Assembly (NCBI GenBank): GCA_019918135.1
Contig: WBZZ01005569.1
Coordinates: 110,168-174,167, forward strand
Length of the DNA stretch: 64,000 bases
DNA from: Paulinella micropora
Lineage: Eukaryota > Cercozoa > Imbricatea > Euglyphida > Paulinellidae
Reading direction: 5' to 3'
The notes beneath the pieces were generated by a model, which saw only the letters and a list, made by a program, of their open reading frames with translations, had not been told where the DNA came from and made no database searches. The position numbers and the translations under genes are program-made. Position 1 is the stretch's first letter. Each line of letters opens with the position of its first letter. Of the stretch, positions 37,001 to 46,964 are shown in pieces.

Positions 37001-39134
37001 CTGCGAGCAGGTGTCTTCGTTCAGGACCAGAGAGGCGCTGGCGTTGGGCGAGCTCGGGCTCCACCGCGCCGACCCCCCCGCGCGCAGACAGCGCTGGCGG
37101 CTGAGCACCACCCAGCAATTGCACGAGTCCGACAAGCGCGCAGCGGCGCCCCCACCGGTACCGAGGCTCGGCGGCTTGCAGCCCGGCGGCCCCAACAGTC
37201 GCATGACGTCCCTGAAAGTAAACCAATTATCGCTTTGCTCCAACAGGTATTGGGGGTCGCAGAAAAATCGTACGTGCACCAGCAGCAGCCACCTCAGCCC
37301 ACCCGCCCGGGTGCCGGCCTGGTACCCCTCGATCAGGGCCTTGGCATATTTTGTAAAAAAGCCCGCGGAGTCATCCGAATAATGCATCGTCTTGCTCCAG
37401 TACTGGCTCACGGTCCAGGGCGGGTCGCTCGGACTTCGGCCCGGCGGCAGCTGTGCCAGCTCGCTCGCGTTGGGCTGGTAACTCTCCCGCAGCTGCCGTA
37501 ACTCTGGGTCCTGCAGCGCCCAGCTCTCATAGTCGGTGTCCAGGATCGATGCGCTCGGGCTGTCCTGCACAAACTGCAGCACCGACGTAAAACGGAACCA
37601 GTACGGGTCCCCCTCGTTCCCGACCCGCGCATAACCCAACGGCCTCTTCCCGCTCTCACCAAAGAGCACAGTCCCGTAGCGCTGCAGGGCAAAATCTGCG
37701 TACTTGTACAGCCCCTGGGTCAGCGCCCGCCGGGACCTCTCCGACACTTGCAGCTCGCGGATCTCGCCCAGGGTGGTGCGTGCCATGTCCACCAGCCCCT
37801 CCAGGTCCACGGTATACTCCCCTAGCAGAGCGCTCTGCAGTGAGCTCTGCGAGGCAATCGCTCGGAACAGCGCGCTCAGCGCCGCCGCATCAGCCCCGAT
37901 CGTCTCCTGTGTCTCGTCTAGACTTTGTTGCACCTGGTTTGTGTGCTGCTCAAACTCCCGCACCGAGGTGTTTACGCGCAGCTCGAATTCAAGCAACGAC
38001 GCCTGCAGCGCAGGAAAGTCCCGGCTGGCTATGTCTTTCAGCTGCTGCTCTTGGGACCTTAGATCGGCGACGTTCGTCAACAACTGCTTGAGCGTATTTT
38101 CCTGCCGGTAAGTAGCGTTCTCCAATGCTCTCCGCCACCATGCGAATCTTCTGGCCTTCTTCCAGCTGCTGGTACAGCTCCGACAGCCCCCGGTAGCCCT
38201 TGCCAAAACTACGCCCGAACGAATCACTCGCCTGCTGCATGATGGCGGAGGTGACCGTCTCGTCAAAGCAAAGCCCGTTGCCGGGCGTGTCCCGTACCCG
38301 CGAACCCCCCACCATGCTAGGCACCGGTTCGCACGCACTCGTAAACTGCAGCCCCGCGGGGGCCGCCTTCACGTAGAGCCGGCAGTAAGAACTGCTGTTG
38401 CACGCGGGCGTGCACCTGGGCTCCCCGCCATACATAGCCACTCCTCTCTGCGCCTGACACACCGCTGCCTGCTGCATGCACTGCTGGTCGGCGGTGCCCC
38501 GCAGGCACTGACGGCTGTCCACACAGAAGGACACCAAGGGAGCCTGCCCCGGCGGGCCCGACTGGTAGCACGCGTAGCGCCCAGGCTCGTTAGGCGACAG
38601 CAGGTCGCAGTTCACACCCCCCTCGCTCGTGTACACTGCACTGGTGAGGCACTTGCATACGCTTCCGCCGTCCGGGCAGCCCGCGGCCTGCTGCAGCCCG
38701 CGCCGCCGCCTTCGGGCCGCCGTGTGCTGCTGCCGGGATTGCAGCGCGTAGTCTCGCCACGCCTCGTTGCGTTCCCGGGAGCTTTCCACCTGTGCCTCAT
38801 TCTCTAGCGCCTGGCAGAAACTTATGCTGTTGGTGTGGAAGCCCTCGGGCACTTAGCCCAGCAAGCTGCGCTCTAGCCAAGACTTGGGACTCTCCACCTC
38901 GAGGGTACCGTACAGTAGTCCCTGCACCCCGGACCCCAAAGCGGCTCCTTCCACCTGGAACTCGAGTACGCCCGTTACCCCCGCGCCCGGTAAGTCCGAT
39001 TGATCAAACGACAGCTCCAGCAAGGTCGACTCCGCACCCTTGCAGCCGCTGTAGCTTGAAACCACCTTTAAGCACCAGCCGACCTTCAGCAACGCCGTTA
39101 ACAAAAACCAGGCTCTCATACCCCCCACGGGCAT
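34039..39134 (-). CDS. Second large membrane glycoprotein with coiled coils, interrupted by stops and frame changes
   Basis: Starts at ATG 39134 or 39119 with a signal peptide (MRAWFLLTALLKVGWC). About 1,690 residues of coding sense follow, with Cys-rich, Asn-glycosylation-rich and heptad-like regions (for example LKQLLTNVADLRSQEQQLKD and LDELEQSLNSSLERNQANQ). Breaks: an in-frame TAA at 38853-38855, frame changes near 38.1 and 35.7 kb, and an in-frame TAA at 34321-34323. Beyond that last stop, still in frame, lies a convincing transmembrane helix (WWAAIILLPLLLVLGPVV) and a tail beginning with a Cys/Arg run, likely palmitoylated if made. Signal, coiled coils and anchor suggest a surface or virion glycoprotein; family unknown. 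Confidence 0.6.
34321..34323 (-). other. In-frame TAA before the transmembrane segment
   Basis: TGC-TAA-TCA interrupts the glycoprotein frame 12 to 25 codons before its only visible transmembrane helix. Termination here would give a secreted form; readthrough or a base error would give a membrane form. Confidence 0.7.
38853..38855 (-). other. In-frame TAA near the N terminus of the glycoprotein
   Basis: GGC-TAA-GTG separates the signal-peptide part (about 93 residues) from the rest in the same frame, with coding character on both sides. Confidence 0.7.
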
Positions 39135-39159
39135 CGTGCTACCTTTACAAAAAAAAGAA

Positions 39160-39275
39160 AGAAAAAGGGGGGGGCCGGGAGGAGGGGGGAAGAGAAGGAA
39201 GGAGGGGGGGGGAGAAGCCGGGAGGAGGGGAAAAGGAAGAGAGCAGAAAGGAGGAGAGGGGAGGGGGGGGGGCTT
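39160..39275. repeat. G-rich tract between divergent genes
   Basis: G runs with GA purines on the plus strand between the glycoprotein start (minus) and the gene starting at 39349 (plus). Confidence 0.8.
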
Positions 39276-39348
39276 GTTTCGCGTTCCCCCTTCCCCGTTT
39301 CTCCTCCCAAACATTTAAAAAAAAACGCGGTTTGTCGTAGTGGCGGTA

Positions 39349-41044
39349 ATGATAGACGAAGGAACAATGGAGAGAGTAACAAGTTCACAGTCAAATCCAT
39401 GCCCCTTACGAGCTTGGGCACTGCGCATGTTCCGTAGCTGGATTCTGTTGCAGCATCTATATGTTAGGCCACTATCTTTGCAGATGCACGAGCAGCGCGA
39501 CCACGCTCAATACCTCGTCTTCGCTGCTTTCCAATCGCTCCTAGCCACTCTGCACAGCTTGGGGGAAGCCATTCTGTCATACTCACAGCTTGACGGGGCC
39601 AGGCTGTCGCAGGTGCTTCGACGTGAGATAGGGACCCGTGTAGACTCCTTCGGGCGTTGGCAAGCGGGGCTCCGCGACAGCCAGCGCCTGCTCGAACATG
39701 TCGTAGCTTCGAGCGCCTCTGGCCAGGCCTGGTCAAAGGCCTATCACACGCTGGCAGGCTCACCCCCCGACCTACTGCTGTGCCTAAACTTTCCTTGCCA
39801 GGAGCTGCGCGAACTCTGCCTGCTTGCTGACAACGCGCTTGTCCCCGAGGGGGTGCGGCAGCTGCTCGGTGCCCTAGACCGCGACGCGCAACGCGCTGCC
39901 CTGGATGAGACCTACCGGCGCCTGGCCATGTCGCTCCGTCTGCCTGGCGATGACCACGCGCACCACCCCTCGGCGTTCGGCCAAATAAAGTTCCGCTGGT
40001 TGGCGCGGAGCTGGCTGGGCAAGAGCGCCTATTCCGCGCTCGCCTTTGTTTACCTGCACTGCGTCGTGCTGAGCAGCGTACAGGACGCGGTCCAGCTTCT
40101 GTGCGCGGTCCCCCCGCTCTCTCCGCTGCACCCTGTGGGGGGGGCGCAGCCGTGTTCTTCGCCGCGGGAGAATCGCAAGGCTCTGTCAGGGGGGAAAACA
40201 CTGCCCATCGATTTGAGGCGGACGCTGTTTCAGCACGGTCTGTTCTTTGAGAAACCGCCCGAGCTTCAGCTCGGGCGCGAGGGCGGCGCTGCTCCCGCGC
40301 CAAAGCAAGAGGTTATCTTTGAGCTGTTTTACGCCCCGCAGGGCCAAACCGCCAGAGGCCTAGAACTGATCGTCACATCCGCCGTCGCTACAACCTGGAC
40401 AGCCATTCTGCGCTCCAGCGGCGTCCAGGACAGACATACCCCCCCTCCTCCCGCGTCCCCTCCCGCGCCCCCTCCCGCGCCCCCTCCCGCGTCCCCTCCC
40501 GCGCCCCCCCGCGCCCCCTCCCGCGCCCCCCCGCGCGCCTCCCCGCGCGCCCCCCCACACAGTCCCCGCCACGCGCGGGTCTGACCCTGCTATCGAACAA
40601 AGCTTTGCTGACAACCTCGCACCAGACCAGGAAACAACCCTGACCATAGTACCCGAGATAGACTCGGACCCTACTCTAACACACAGCCCGACCCCACCCG
40701 ACAACAGAGGCGGCCTCGGCGGGCGCGCTAGGAGCAGCAGCAGCTCCGGCGAACACAAACGCAGCGCTGACCGATCTTTCAGGAGCTTTTCCGAACCTGT
40801 AACTCCTACGCTTGGCGGCTCCTCTCACACTCTGACACCGCGAAACAACTTGTTGTTTTGCGACCGGGACTTGAAGGACCAACTAAACAGAATATCGCAA
40901 CGGGACAGACCCCCAGCGCCCACCCACAGGAAAGCATCTTCTGATAACCTACTAGAAAGAATACGCTCGCGCCGAAGTGTGCTGGCACAGCACGCCTCAT
41001 CTGACAAGTCTAGCGACAGTGATACAGACAACGACAAAGAATAA
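39349..41044 (+). CDS. Unknown protein with Pro/Ala repeat linker and acidic-Ser tail, frame change in the repeat
   Basis: First frame from ATG 39349 is helical and Leu-rich (LRELCLLADNALVPEGVRQLL) with no recognised family. A (P-A-P-P)n-coding stretch at 40439-40560 follows, and the first frame then ends at 40584. In a second frame the sequence continues with clear coding sense (SDPAIEQSFADNLAPDQETT onward) through Ser- and Arg-rich regions (RSFRSFSEPVTPTLGGSSH) to a TAA at 41044. The tail looks like a phosphorylation-rich, disordered segment. The repeat of C-rich units is a likely site for an indel or sequencing error, so I treat both frames as one gene of about 565 residues. Confidence 0.55.
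40439..40560 (+). repeat. CCCTCCCGCGCC tandem repeat
   Basis: About ten imperfect units of CCC(T/C)CCCGCG, coding Pro/Ala then Pro/Arg. The coding frame changes within or just after it. Confidence 0.85.
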
Positions 41045-41079
41045 TTAAAAATCGAAAAATCCTTTAGCTACTTTTTTTT

Positions 41080-41128
41080 CTTTTCTTTTCCCCTCTCCCC
41101 TCCCTCCCCCCCCGCTCCCCCTCCCTCC

Positions 41129-41159
<31 letters not shown>

Positions 41160-41190
41160 CCTCCCCCCGAAGAGGAGAGGGGGGGAAAGG
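41080..41190. repeat. Pyrimidine and (CT)n tract
   Basis: C-rich and (CT)n run then a purine G run, directly upstream of the SNF2-type helicase start at 41245. Confidence 0.8.
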
Positions 41191-41244
41191 GGAAGTTACA
41201 AGTGCAAAGAGAGAAATCTTACAGGACAGGAGGAAGGCGAAAGC

Positions 41245-43005
41245 ATGGAGCCTAGCCCGGCGGGGCGCCGCCACCGCTTAAACGATGTGCAAGAGAGGGC
41301 CGTGCGCTACTGCCTAGAGAAGCGGAGGGCGTTGCTGGGCCTCCCTCCCGGCACTGGCAAGACCGCCATCGCCTTGTCGTTTCTCAAGAGGGCCCGCGGC
41401 TTTGCGCAAAGAAGCCTGCCAGCACTGATCCTGTCGCCCAGCTCTAACTGCTTTCATTGGATACAAGAGGCCGAGCGCTGGCTGGGTATGCGGCACCGAC
41501 CCGAGGTTTACCAGCAGCAGCGGGACGCGCCGCAACTATCTCCCGAGGCTCTGCGGGAGAGCGGGACGCACCTGTGCCTAATAGGCGAAAGCCGGGATCG
41601 CTTCCCAGTGCCAGGAGCGCTGATCTACGTTATGTCGTATCAAATGGCCCTGAAGCTGTACAAGAGCGGGCGTCTGCAGGAGGCGCAGCTGGGCACTGCC
41701 ATACTGGACGAGAGCCACTGTTTGAAAACCACCAAGTCGCAGACTACGCTGATGGCCCAGGCGGTCTTCCACGCGGGCAGGGTACCCTACTGCCTGTGCC
41801 TAACGGGGACCCCCGCCAACCGCACCGTACAACTGTGGCCGCAGCTGGCCTTGCTGTGCCCCGGGGGCCTGCGTGCAATCGGCCTCAACTACAGGAACTT
41901 TGTGATGCGCTACTGCGCAGGCAAGGAAGTGCGGCGGGGCTACGACCGGGTGCGCAAAAAGCCCTTGTATGCACTCGACGCCAGCGGGAGCTCTAACCTG
42001 CCGGAGCTGTGCTCCTCTCTGCAACGCCTATGTCTCTTTACCAGCGGAGATTTGGAGCAGGATAAGTTTACGTTTGAGCGGAAGGTGGTGATTTTTAAGC
42101 CCTCGGCGGCCGACGCCGAGTTTCTGGCGGGGCTGTGGCTGCGTGACAGGTCCGAACTGCCGGCACTGGCTCAGCAGCTAGAAAGCGTTACTACTACTAC
42201 TACTACTACTACCGGGGACCCGCCCGGGGCCGACGCCGCCGACGACGACGACGACAAGCCCCCCGGGGCGACGACCAACGTGCTGGCCGAGTACGGTGGG
42301 CTGGCCGCCCCCGCCAGGGGCGGCGTCGAAGCCGCCCAGCGCGCGAGCAAGCGGCGCAGGTTCGAGCAGCCAGCCGCGCCAGCGCCCCGCGCCCATGGCT
42401 CCGAGGGGCTGTGCCGCTTAATCACCTTCAGCCGCTGTTACAACGAATCCAAACGCATCAAACAGCAGATAGCCAAGCGCTACTTTCAAGAAAAGGTCAC
42501 GCCCTTGCTGCGCAACCGCGAGGCTAAGCACAAGTGCCTGCTCTTTTGCGACAATGATGACTTCTGGAGGCTCTTGCAGGAGTGGCTGCGCGAGCTGGTC
42601 TGGGCGGACAAGGCGGACCCAGAGAAGTACTTTGTGGCGCTCAACGGCACGACACCTCCTAACCAACGCGCCGGCCTCATCCAGAGGTTCCAGCACAAGC
42701 CTAGGTGCCGCGCGGCCGTGCTCAGTATTCGCGCGGCCGGAAGTGGGCTGAACCTAATGGCGGCCGACCACGTCTTCTTCTTCCAGCTGACCTGGTCCGG
42801 CAGCGACTTACTCCAGGCCGAAAAACGCGCCTGCCGGATGGGCCAGCGCCGGCATGTGCGCATTATAATTCTGTTACTAGATACTTTTATTGAAAGAAGA
42901 CAGTGGGCCTTAAATACCATCAAGATCAAGAACCAAGCGGCCGTTATGCACCAGGCCGCGCTGGCCAGCAAGGGCTTGTTGTGCGAAACAGAATACTTTA
43001 ATTGA
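41245..43005 (+). CDS. SNF2-family helicase/ATPase
   Basis: Intact 586-residue frame from ATG 41245. Walker A GTGKT at residues 36-40, DESH box near 155-158, LTGTPANR near 185-192. The C-terminal helicase half has RAAGSGLNLMAADHVFFF and QAEKRACRMGQRRHVR (about 495-540), which are SNF2 motifs V and VI. A Thr run and an Asp run (residues about 313-338) and a basic KRRRF lie in the insert between lobes. The compact form without accessory domains resembles SMARCAL1/ZRANB3-type annealing helicases and viral SNF2 proteins. Likely role: remodelling of DNA or chromatin during transcription or replication. Converges on the gene ending at 43022. Confidence 0.9.
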   Translation: MEPSPAGRRHRLNDVQERAVRYCLEKRRALLGLPPGTGKTAIALSFLKRARGFAQRSLPALILSPSSNCFHWIQEAERWLGMRHRPEVYQQQRDAPQLSPEALRESGTHLCLIGESRDRFPVPGALIYVMSYQMALKLYKSGRLQEAQLGTAILDESHCLKTTKSQTTLMAQAVFHAGRVPYCLCLTGTPANRTVQLWPQLALLCPGGLRAIGLNYRNFVMRYCAGKEVRRGYDRVRKKPLYALDASGSSNLPELCSSLQRLCLFTSGDLEQDKFTFERKVVIFKPSAADAEFLAGLWLRDRSELPALAQQLESVTTTTTTTTGDPPGADAADDDDDKPPGATTNVLAEYGGLAAPARGGVEAAQRASKRRRFEQPAAPAPRAHGSEGLCRLITFSRCYNESKRIKQQIAKRYFQEKVTPLLRNREAKHKCLLFCDNDDFWRLLQEWLRELVWADKADPEKYFVALNGTTPPNQRAGLIQRFQHKPRCRAAVLSIRAAGSGLNLMAADHVFFFQLTWSGSDLLQAEKRACRMGQRRHVRIIILLLDTFIERRQWALNTIKIKNQAAVMHQAALASKGLLCETEYFN

Positions 43006-43021
43006 AAAGAAAAAAAAAAAA

Positions 43022-43425
43022 CTACCAGATCTGGTGAACTGGGTTCTTGCTCCAGGTAGACCTGGTCAGCTCCACTGCCAACGCGTGACGGTCCTCAAAA
43101 TGCCCCCTAACCACCCCCAGACACGCGTAACCCGGGCGCAGCACGTGCGGGGCCCGTCGAAGCAGATCGATCCACCAACACGCCAGCCGGCCCATAACAG
43201 CGGCAATCTCCGGGGCGGGCTTTTTTCGTAGTTCCTCTTGTTCCAAAATACAATAAATCCATGCTTCTGCGTAATCTAGCATTCTGCGCCGGTACTTCTC
43301 CTCTCGTTCTAGCGCCAGCTTAGCTTCGAAGAAATTGCCATCACACCGGTAAAAATCGCCCTTGGGCGGCAACTCAAAAAAGCTTGGCTTTTTCAAACGC
43401 ACCTGCCCCAGCACGTCCCTGTCGG
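43022..43425 (-). pseudogene. 3' part of an unknown gene split by the retroelement
   Basis: From the 108-bp duplicated segment (43318-43425) the frame reads on as REEKYRRRMLDYAEAWIYCI and ends at TAG 43022. The 5' part of the same gene lies 11 kb away at 54475-55036, ending with the other copy of the 108 bp. Without the insertion the two would form one gene of about 285-290 residues. Product unknown; it converges on the SNF2 gene 17 bp away. Confidence 0.85.
43318..43425. repeat. 108-bp target-site duplication, left copy
   Basis: Identical over 108 bp to 54475-54582, from GCTTAGCTTCG to CCCTGTCGG. The sequence is coding for the split gene, so it is target DNA and not part of the retroelement. 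Confidence 0.95.
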
Positions 43426-45007
43426 TTTTATTTTTTATTGATTTTGCTAAAATTATTGTACAATGAGAAAGACAGTATTCCCACCCAAACCCGTAGCGGT
43501 TGCGGGGCGCCTGCACTACGACCACCAACATCAGGGACACCGACTAAGCGGGTTTGATGGCTGGGGGAGCATTTGGCCTTGAGCGAATGGCAGCCCGCTA
43601 GGATCTGTGCGCAAACGGTCCGGAGACACAGATGCACGTCGTAGAAAGGGTAGAGATAGAGAAGGAGAGAGAGATAGAAAGAGAGAGAGAGAGAGAGAGA
43701 TGGAGAACGAAAGAGATAGAGAGAAAGAGAGCGAGAGAGAAAGAACGAGAGAGAAAGGACGACAGAGAGAAGGGACAGCCGATAGCCTACAGGAACCTCC
43801 CGACCAACACACAAACCTAGTAACCGGCTGGCACAGGCCAATTCAGACCGGGAAGAATCTTCCCGGAAGCGAAGCAGCCAACACGTCCCGGCGCATCTGG
43901 GCCCATTCGTCCAGGTCGAAGCGGGACTCCCATCCAGCGCCAATCCATGGGCGACCAGTCGTAGACACACCGATCCTGACTCGAGCAGGCCCACAGGGCA
44001 CCAGCTGAATCGCAGGAACGCCAGAGAGAGAGAGAGCGCAACAAGGAAGAGAGAAAGAGAGGGGGGCCGGTCGTAGAGGAGAAAGAGAGGGAACAGAGTG
44101 AAAGTGATCCCGCAAGGGAGCGCGGTCCAAGGCAAGAGGCCGCGCTTAAGCCTGGTCCGTCCGTCCCACCCAGGAAACATCCCCCCCACAGACCAGGAAA
44201 CCAGCAGAGACGCTTGAAATTTGAAAAAACCGAATCCCGACAAGAGAGAGAAGACAGAAGAAGAAGCACAGTCAACCCTAGACGAGTCCTCCATCCCCAT
44301 GACTATGCAGCTCCCTGAGAAGGGGGGACACAGACAGGACGGATTACCCTCCCAGAGACTCAAAGCGGGCGGAGGCTAGGTCGGGAGAAAAAAGAGGCGG
44401 AAGGCTGGATGGGGGGGGCAGAGGAATTCAAAACTCTAGCCAGGGCTAGGCCCCTTCGGTTCCGTGGCCCCGAGGAGAGGTGGGATTCGATGGGGAGTCA
44501 AGGGTGGGAGGAAAAGGAGACTCCATAGGCAAGCTAGTGTGCCAGTGGGTCGTCTGACTTGCTGGTGGGCTAAGCGAGCCACAGGAGACCCTCTCCTCCC
44601 ACATCTACGGGATCGGTGCGATGGATTTTCGTCCCCCCTTGGACTCAGCTTCGGTGGGATACCTTGGGCCTCTGGTGGACTTCCTTCTCCGCCTCTCCGC
44701 TCGCCTCCCGCCTCTGGACAAAGCAACAAAGGGGACCAGGTAGGGCGAAGGAGCACGCCCACCTACTGAGGGGGGAGGAAAGGAGGGTTTGGAGGAGGTC
44801 CCGCAGGGAAATGGTGAAGGAAATTCCAAGTCTGGATGATATGCTCATGGCAAATCCTGGTTAGGCCTTGGTAGATCTGCTGCGCGATGCTCTTGGAGAA
44901 ATGGAAGCACAGTTCGTCAAATGAGGCTTGGGAGATGTATCCTCTCGCCCCCATTGCGATCATAATAAGATTGGTAGACATTGGACGTCTCCTAATGGTC
45001 TGCCTGC
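43426..45007 (-). other. 3' untranslated region of the retroelement
   Basis: About 1.6 kb after the last enzymatic region. It contains a long (GA)n-type stretch at about 43650-43765 and ends on the minus strand in AAAATCAATAAAAAATAAAA, an A-rich tail with AATAAA. Long open frames here are low-complexity products of the GA repeat and I do not count them as genes. Confidence 0.65.
43650..43765. repeat. (GA)n purine microsatellite
   Basis: GAGA-rich run with scattered interruptions in the retroelement 3' region. Confidence 0.9.
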
Positions 45008-45785
45008 TTATCGCTTCTTCCAGCGGGAGGTATCGGTGATCATAGATCGCCCGCGGGTTATATCCCCACGCCTGATGGGACTTCCAGGGGATAGCTGGCC
45101 AGGTGCTGGGCGGGTCTTCTCCCCGAAACGCATTTGGGTCCTTCGGTCGGTAAGGGGGTTCACCCGACGTCCATCTCGGTCCCAGGTATCCCGCCGATCG
45201 TCTGGCGACTGTCTCGCGGGGAGACAGGAGTCATCTTCGCGGACCAGCCATTGATCCTCCCGGGTCGTGTAGTCTATCAGGGTAACGTGGTTTGATCTTC
45301 GAGAGGCGGTGACCAGCAGGTCTATCTTGTGCGAAAAACCCGGTCCCGCCATGTCCACCATCACCTGCGCGGCGGGGTGAATGAAAGCCGGCGAGAGAGG
45401 TGGGGCAAGAAGGGGGGCTCCCTCCGGGGCGGGGAGACCTGCGTCCGCACGAGGGGGGCACTATCTTGCTTCGGTCGAGGGAAGGCTCCCTCCTCCCCGA
45501 TGATGAAGACTTTGCAGTCCGGTGCTATGCCATCGTCGTTGTCTGACCGCTCCAAACAGCTGCGGATCCACTGTCTGCATTTGGAGTGCCGCTGATCCAG
45601 TAGAGACTTGAGGGCCTCCGAGTGGAAGGAGGACTTTGAGAGCAAGTAGTGGCTGATGCTCCCAGTGACCCTGCAGCCATACGGGCAGGAGGTCGAGGTG
45701 GCCCCTTGGTAATCACAGTGCTGACCCTCGCCGGAATGGGCCAGACATCTAGCTGGCATTTGAGTACTATGGCTACCTCTCTCAC
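45008..45785 (-). CDS. C-terminal Cys/His knuckle and restriction-like endonuclease segment of the retroelement
   Basis: In one frame (45759-45361) the segment CPYGCRVTGSISHYL followed by LDQRHSKCRQWI has a C-x3-C-x7-H plus R-x-H pattern like the CCHC knuckle of R2-type elements. In the next frame (45364-45008) KIDLLVTASRRSNHVTLIDY looks like the PD...D core of restriction-like endonucleases that nick the target in early-branching non-LTR elements. The two parts are in different frames. The catalytic assignment is by motif only. Confidence 0.5.
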
Positions 45786-45860
45786 TGAAAGGCCGCCGTT
45801 GGGTTGAAGGAAATGGTTGGTAATGGCTTGGAAGGGTCTGCGTATTTCCGAGCGGATCCC

Positions 45861-46964
45861 CTATGTTAGGCCGAAGCGGGGCGCCACTTTGAATTTATTA
45901 GCGTCTTCCGAGCATCTCTGGCGAAGCTTCCATAGGTTGTAGGAGGTCCAATTCTTCTTGACTTGGGCGATGGCTTGGTCTACTGACCCTGGAGCGACAG
46001 TCTCCTTGGTGAGAAAGTTAGTGACGGAGAGAACGACTGGGACCTCTAGTGCGTTCCATTCGAAGCGGGCCGGGGGAACGTCATATGCCTCCCTGAATCG
46101 GGCAAGGCTGTGTTCTGCATCGGATCGCTGCTGTCGCCCGTCGGGCCATGACGAGTCACTTACATGCCCTGGAGGGATGCGCGGGTTAATGCAAATGCCC
46201 AGTGCTCTGCAGGCGCGGATCCAATGAAGTACCATAAGTCCGTCGCGGCGATCCTCCTTGAGCAGATGCAGGTGACCTTGCCATCCAAGGAAAGGCTGGT
46301 CTGGGGGGTCCGGAAGCTTGGGGCACTGCTTGTTGATGTCCTCTGGTATGGGGGCTTCGTCCCTGAGAGCGCCCCTGTTCACAGCGTTGACGTACCGCGG
46401 GTAGAAAGCTGGAATGATGCAGTCGGTGGGGACCTCCACCCCGTGGAAAACGGAGTGCATTCGCCATATGTCCGGTGGATGAATCGGTGGATGCATCAGT
46501 GGCGGGCGCGGTCCGCCGTCCCCTGCCCATCTGAACGAGAAGCGCGTGCTTGGCGGCTGTGGGGGGCAAGAGCTCTTGGGAGCAGCTCGGCGACCACGGA
46601 GGGGGAGACGCTGGGGACAGAGATCCTTGTTCCTGGGGAAGTAATAATCCCACGCTAGGCGTAGATGCGCATCCACCGCGTATTGAACGTATGGATCGGT
46701 CGAAAGGAGGCATTTGATAAACACCGTGAAAGTTCGCAGGTAGTACCGGGTGGAGAACTGGTGAAGGCCAAATCCTCCCCTCCTCCTATGGGGCCGTAAA
46801 GCACCGCGTTTGGAATCTCCTGGGGAGACAGCTGAAGAGTCTCCCGGATATGGTCCCGAAAAGCTGTGTCTAGGTCCCGAAGCAACTTCTGGGGGAAGGG
46901 GGTCCACCCGAAGGAAAAATCTAGGATGCTGGTGAGGAGATGAGGGCTTTCCTTTTCCTTGCAA
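45861..46964 (-). CDS. Retroelement region after the reverse transcriptase (thumb/linker)
   Basis: Open for 367 codons and contiguous with the end of the reverse-transcriptase frame. Segments FGLHQFSTRYYLRTFTVFIK and LRLAWDYYFPRNKDLCP fit the helical thumb and linker seen after RT in non-LTR elements. Not a separate protein. Confidence 0.55.
   Translation of the reverse strand: MQGKGKPSSPHQHPRFFLRVDPLPPEVASGPRHSFSGPYPGDSSAVSPGDSKRGALRPHRRRGGFGLHQFSTRYYLRTFTVFIKCLLSTDPYVQYAVDAHLRLAWDYYFPRNKDLCPQRLPLRGRRAAPKSSCPPQPPSTRFSFRWAGDGGPRPPLMHPPIHPPDIWRMHSVFHGVEVPTDCIIPAFYPRYVNAVNRGALRDEAPIPEDINKQCPKLPDPPDQPFLGWQGHLHLLKEDRRDGLMVLHWIRACRALGICINPRIPPGHVSDSSWPDGRQQRSDAEHSLARFREAYDVPPARFEWNALEVPVVLSVTNFLTKETVAPGSVDQAIAQVKKNWTSYNLWKLRQRCSEDANKFKVAPRFGLT

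Noticed and set aside
43428-44363. 311-codon minus-strand frame with signal-like hydrophobic stretches
   Set aside because: Produced largely by the (GA)n repeat and located in the retroelement 3' region; no coding pattern.
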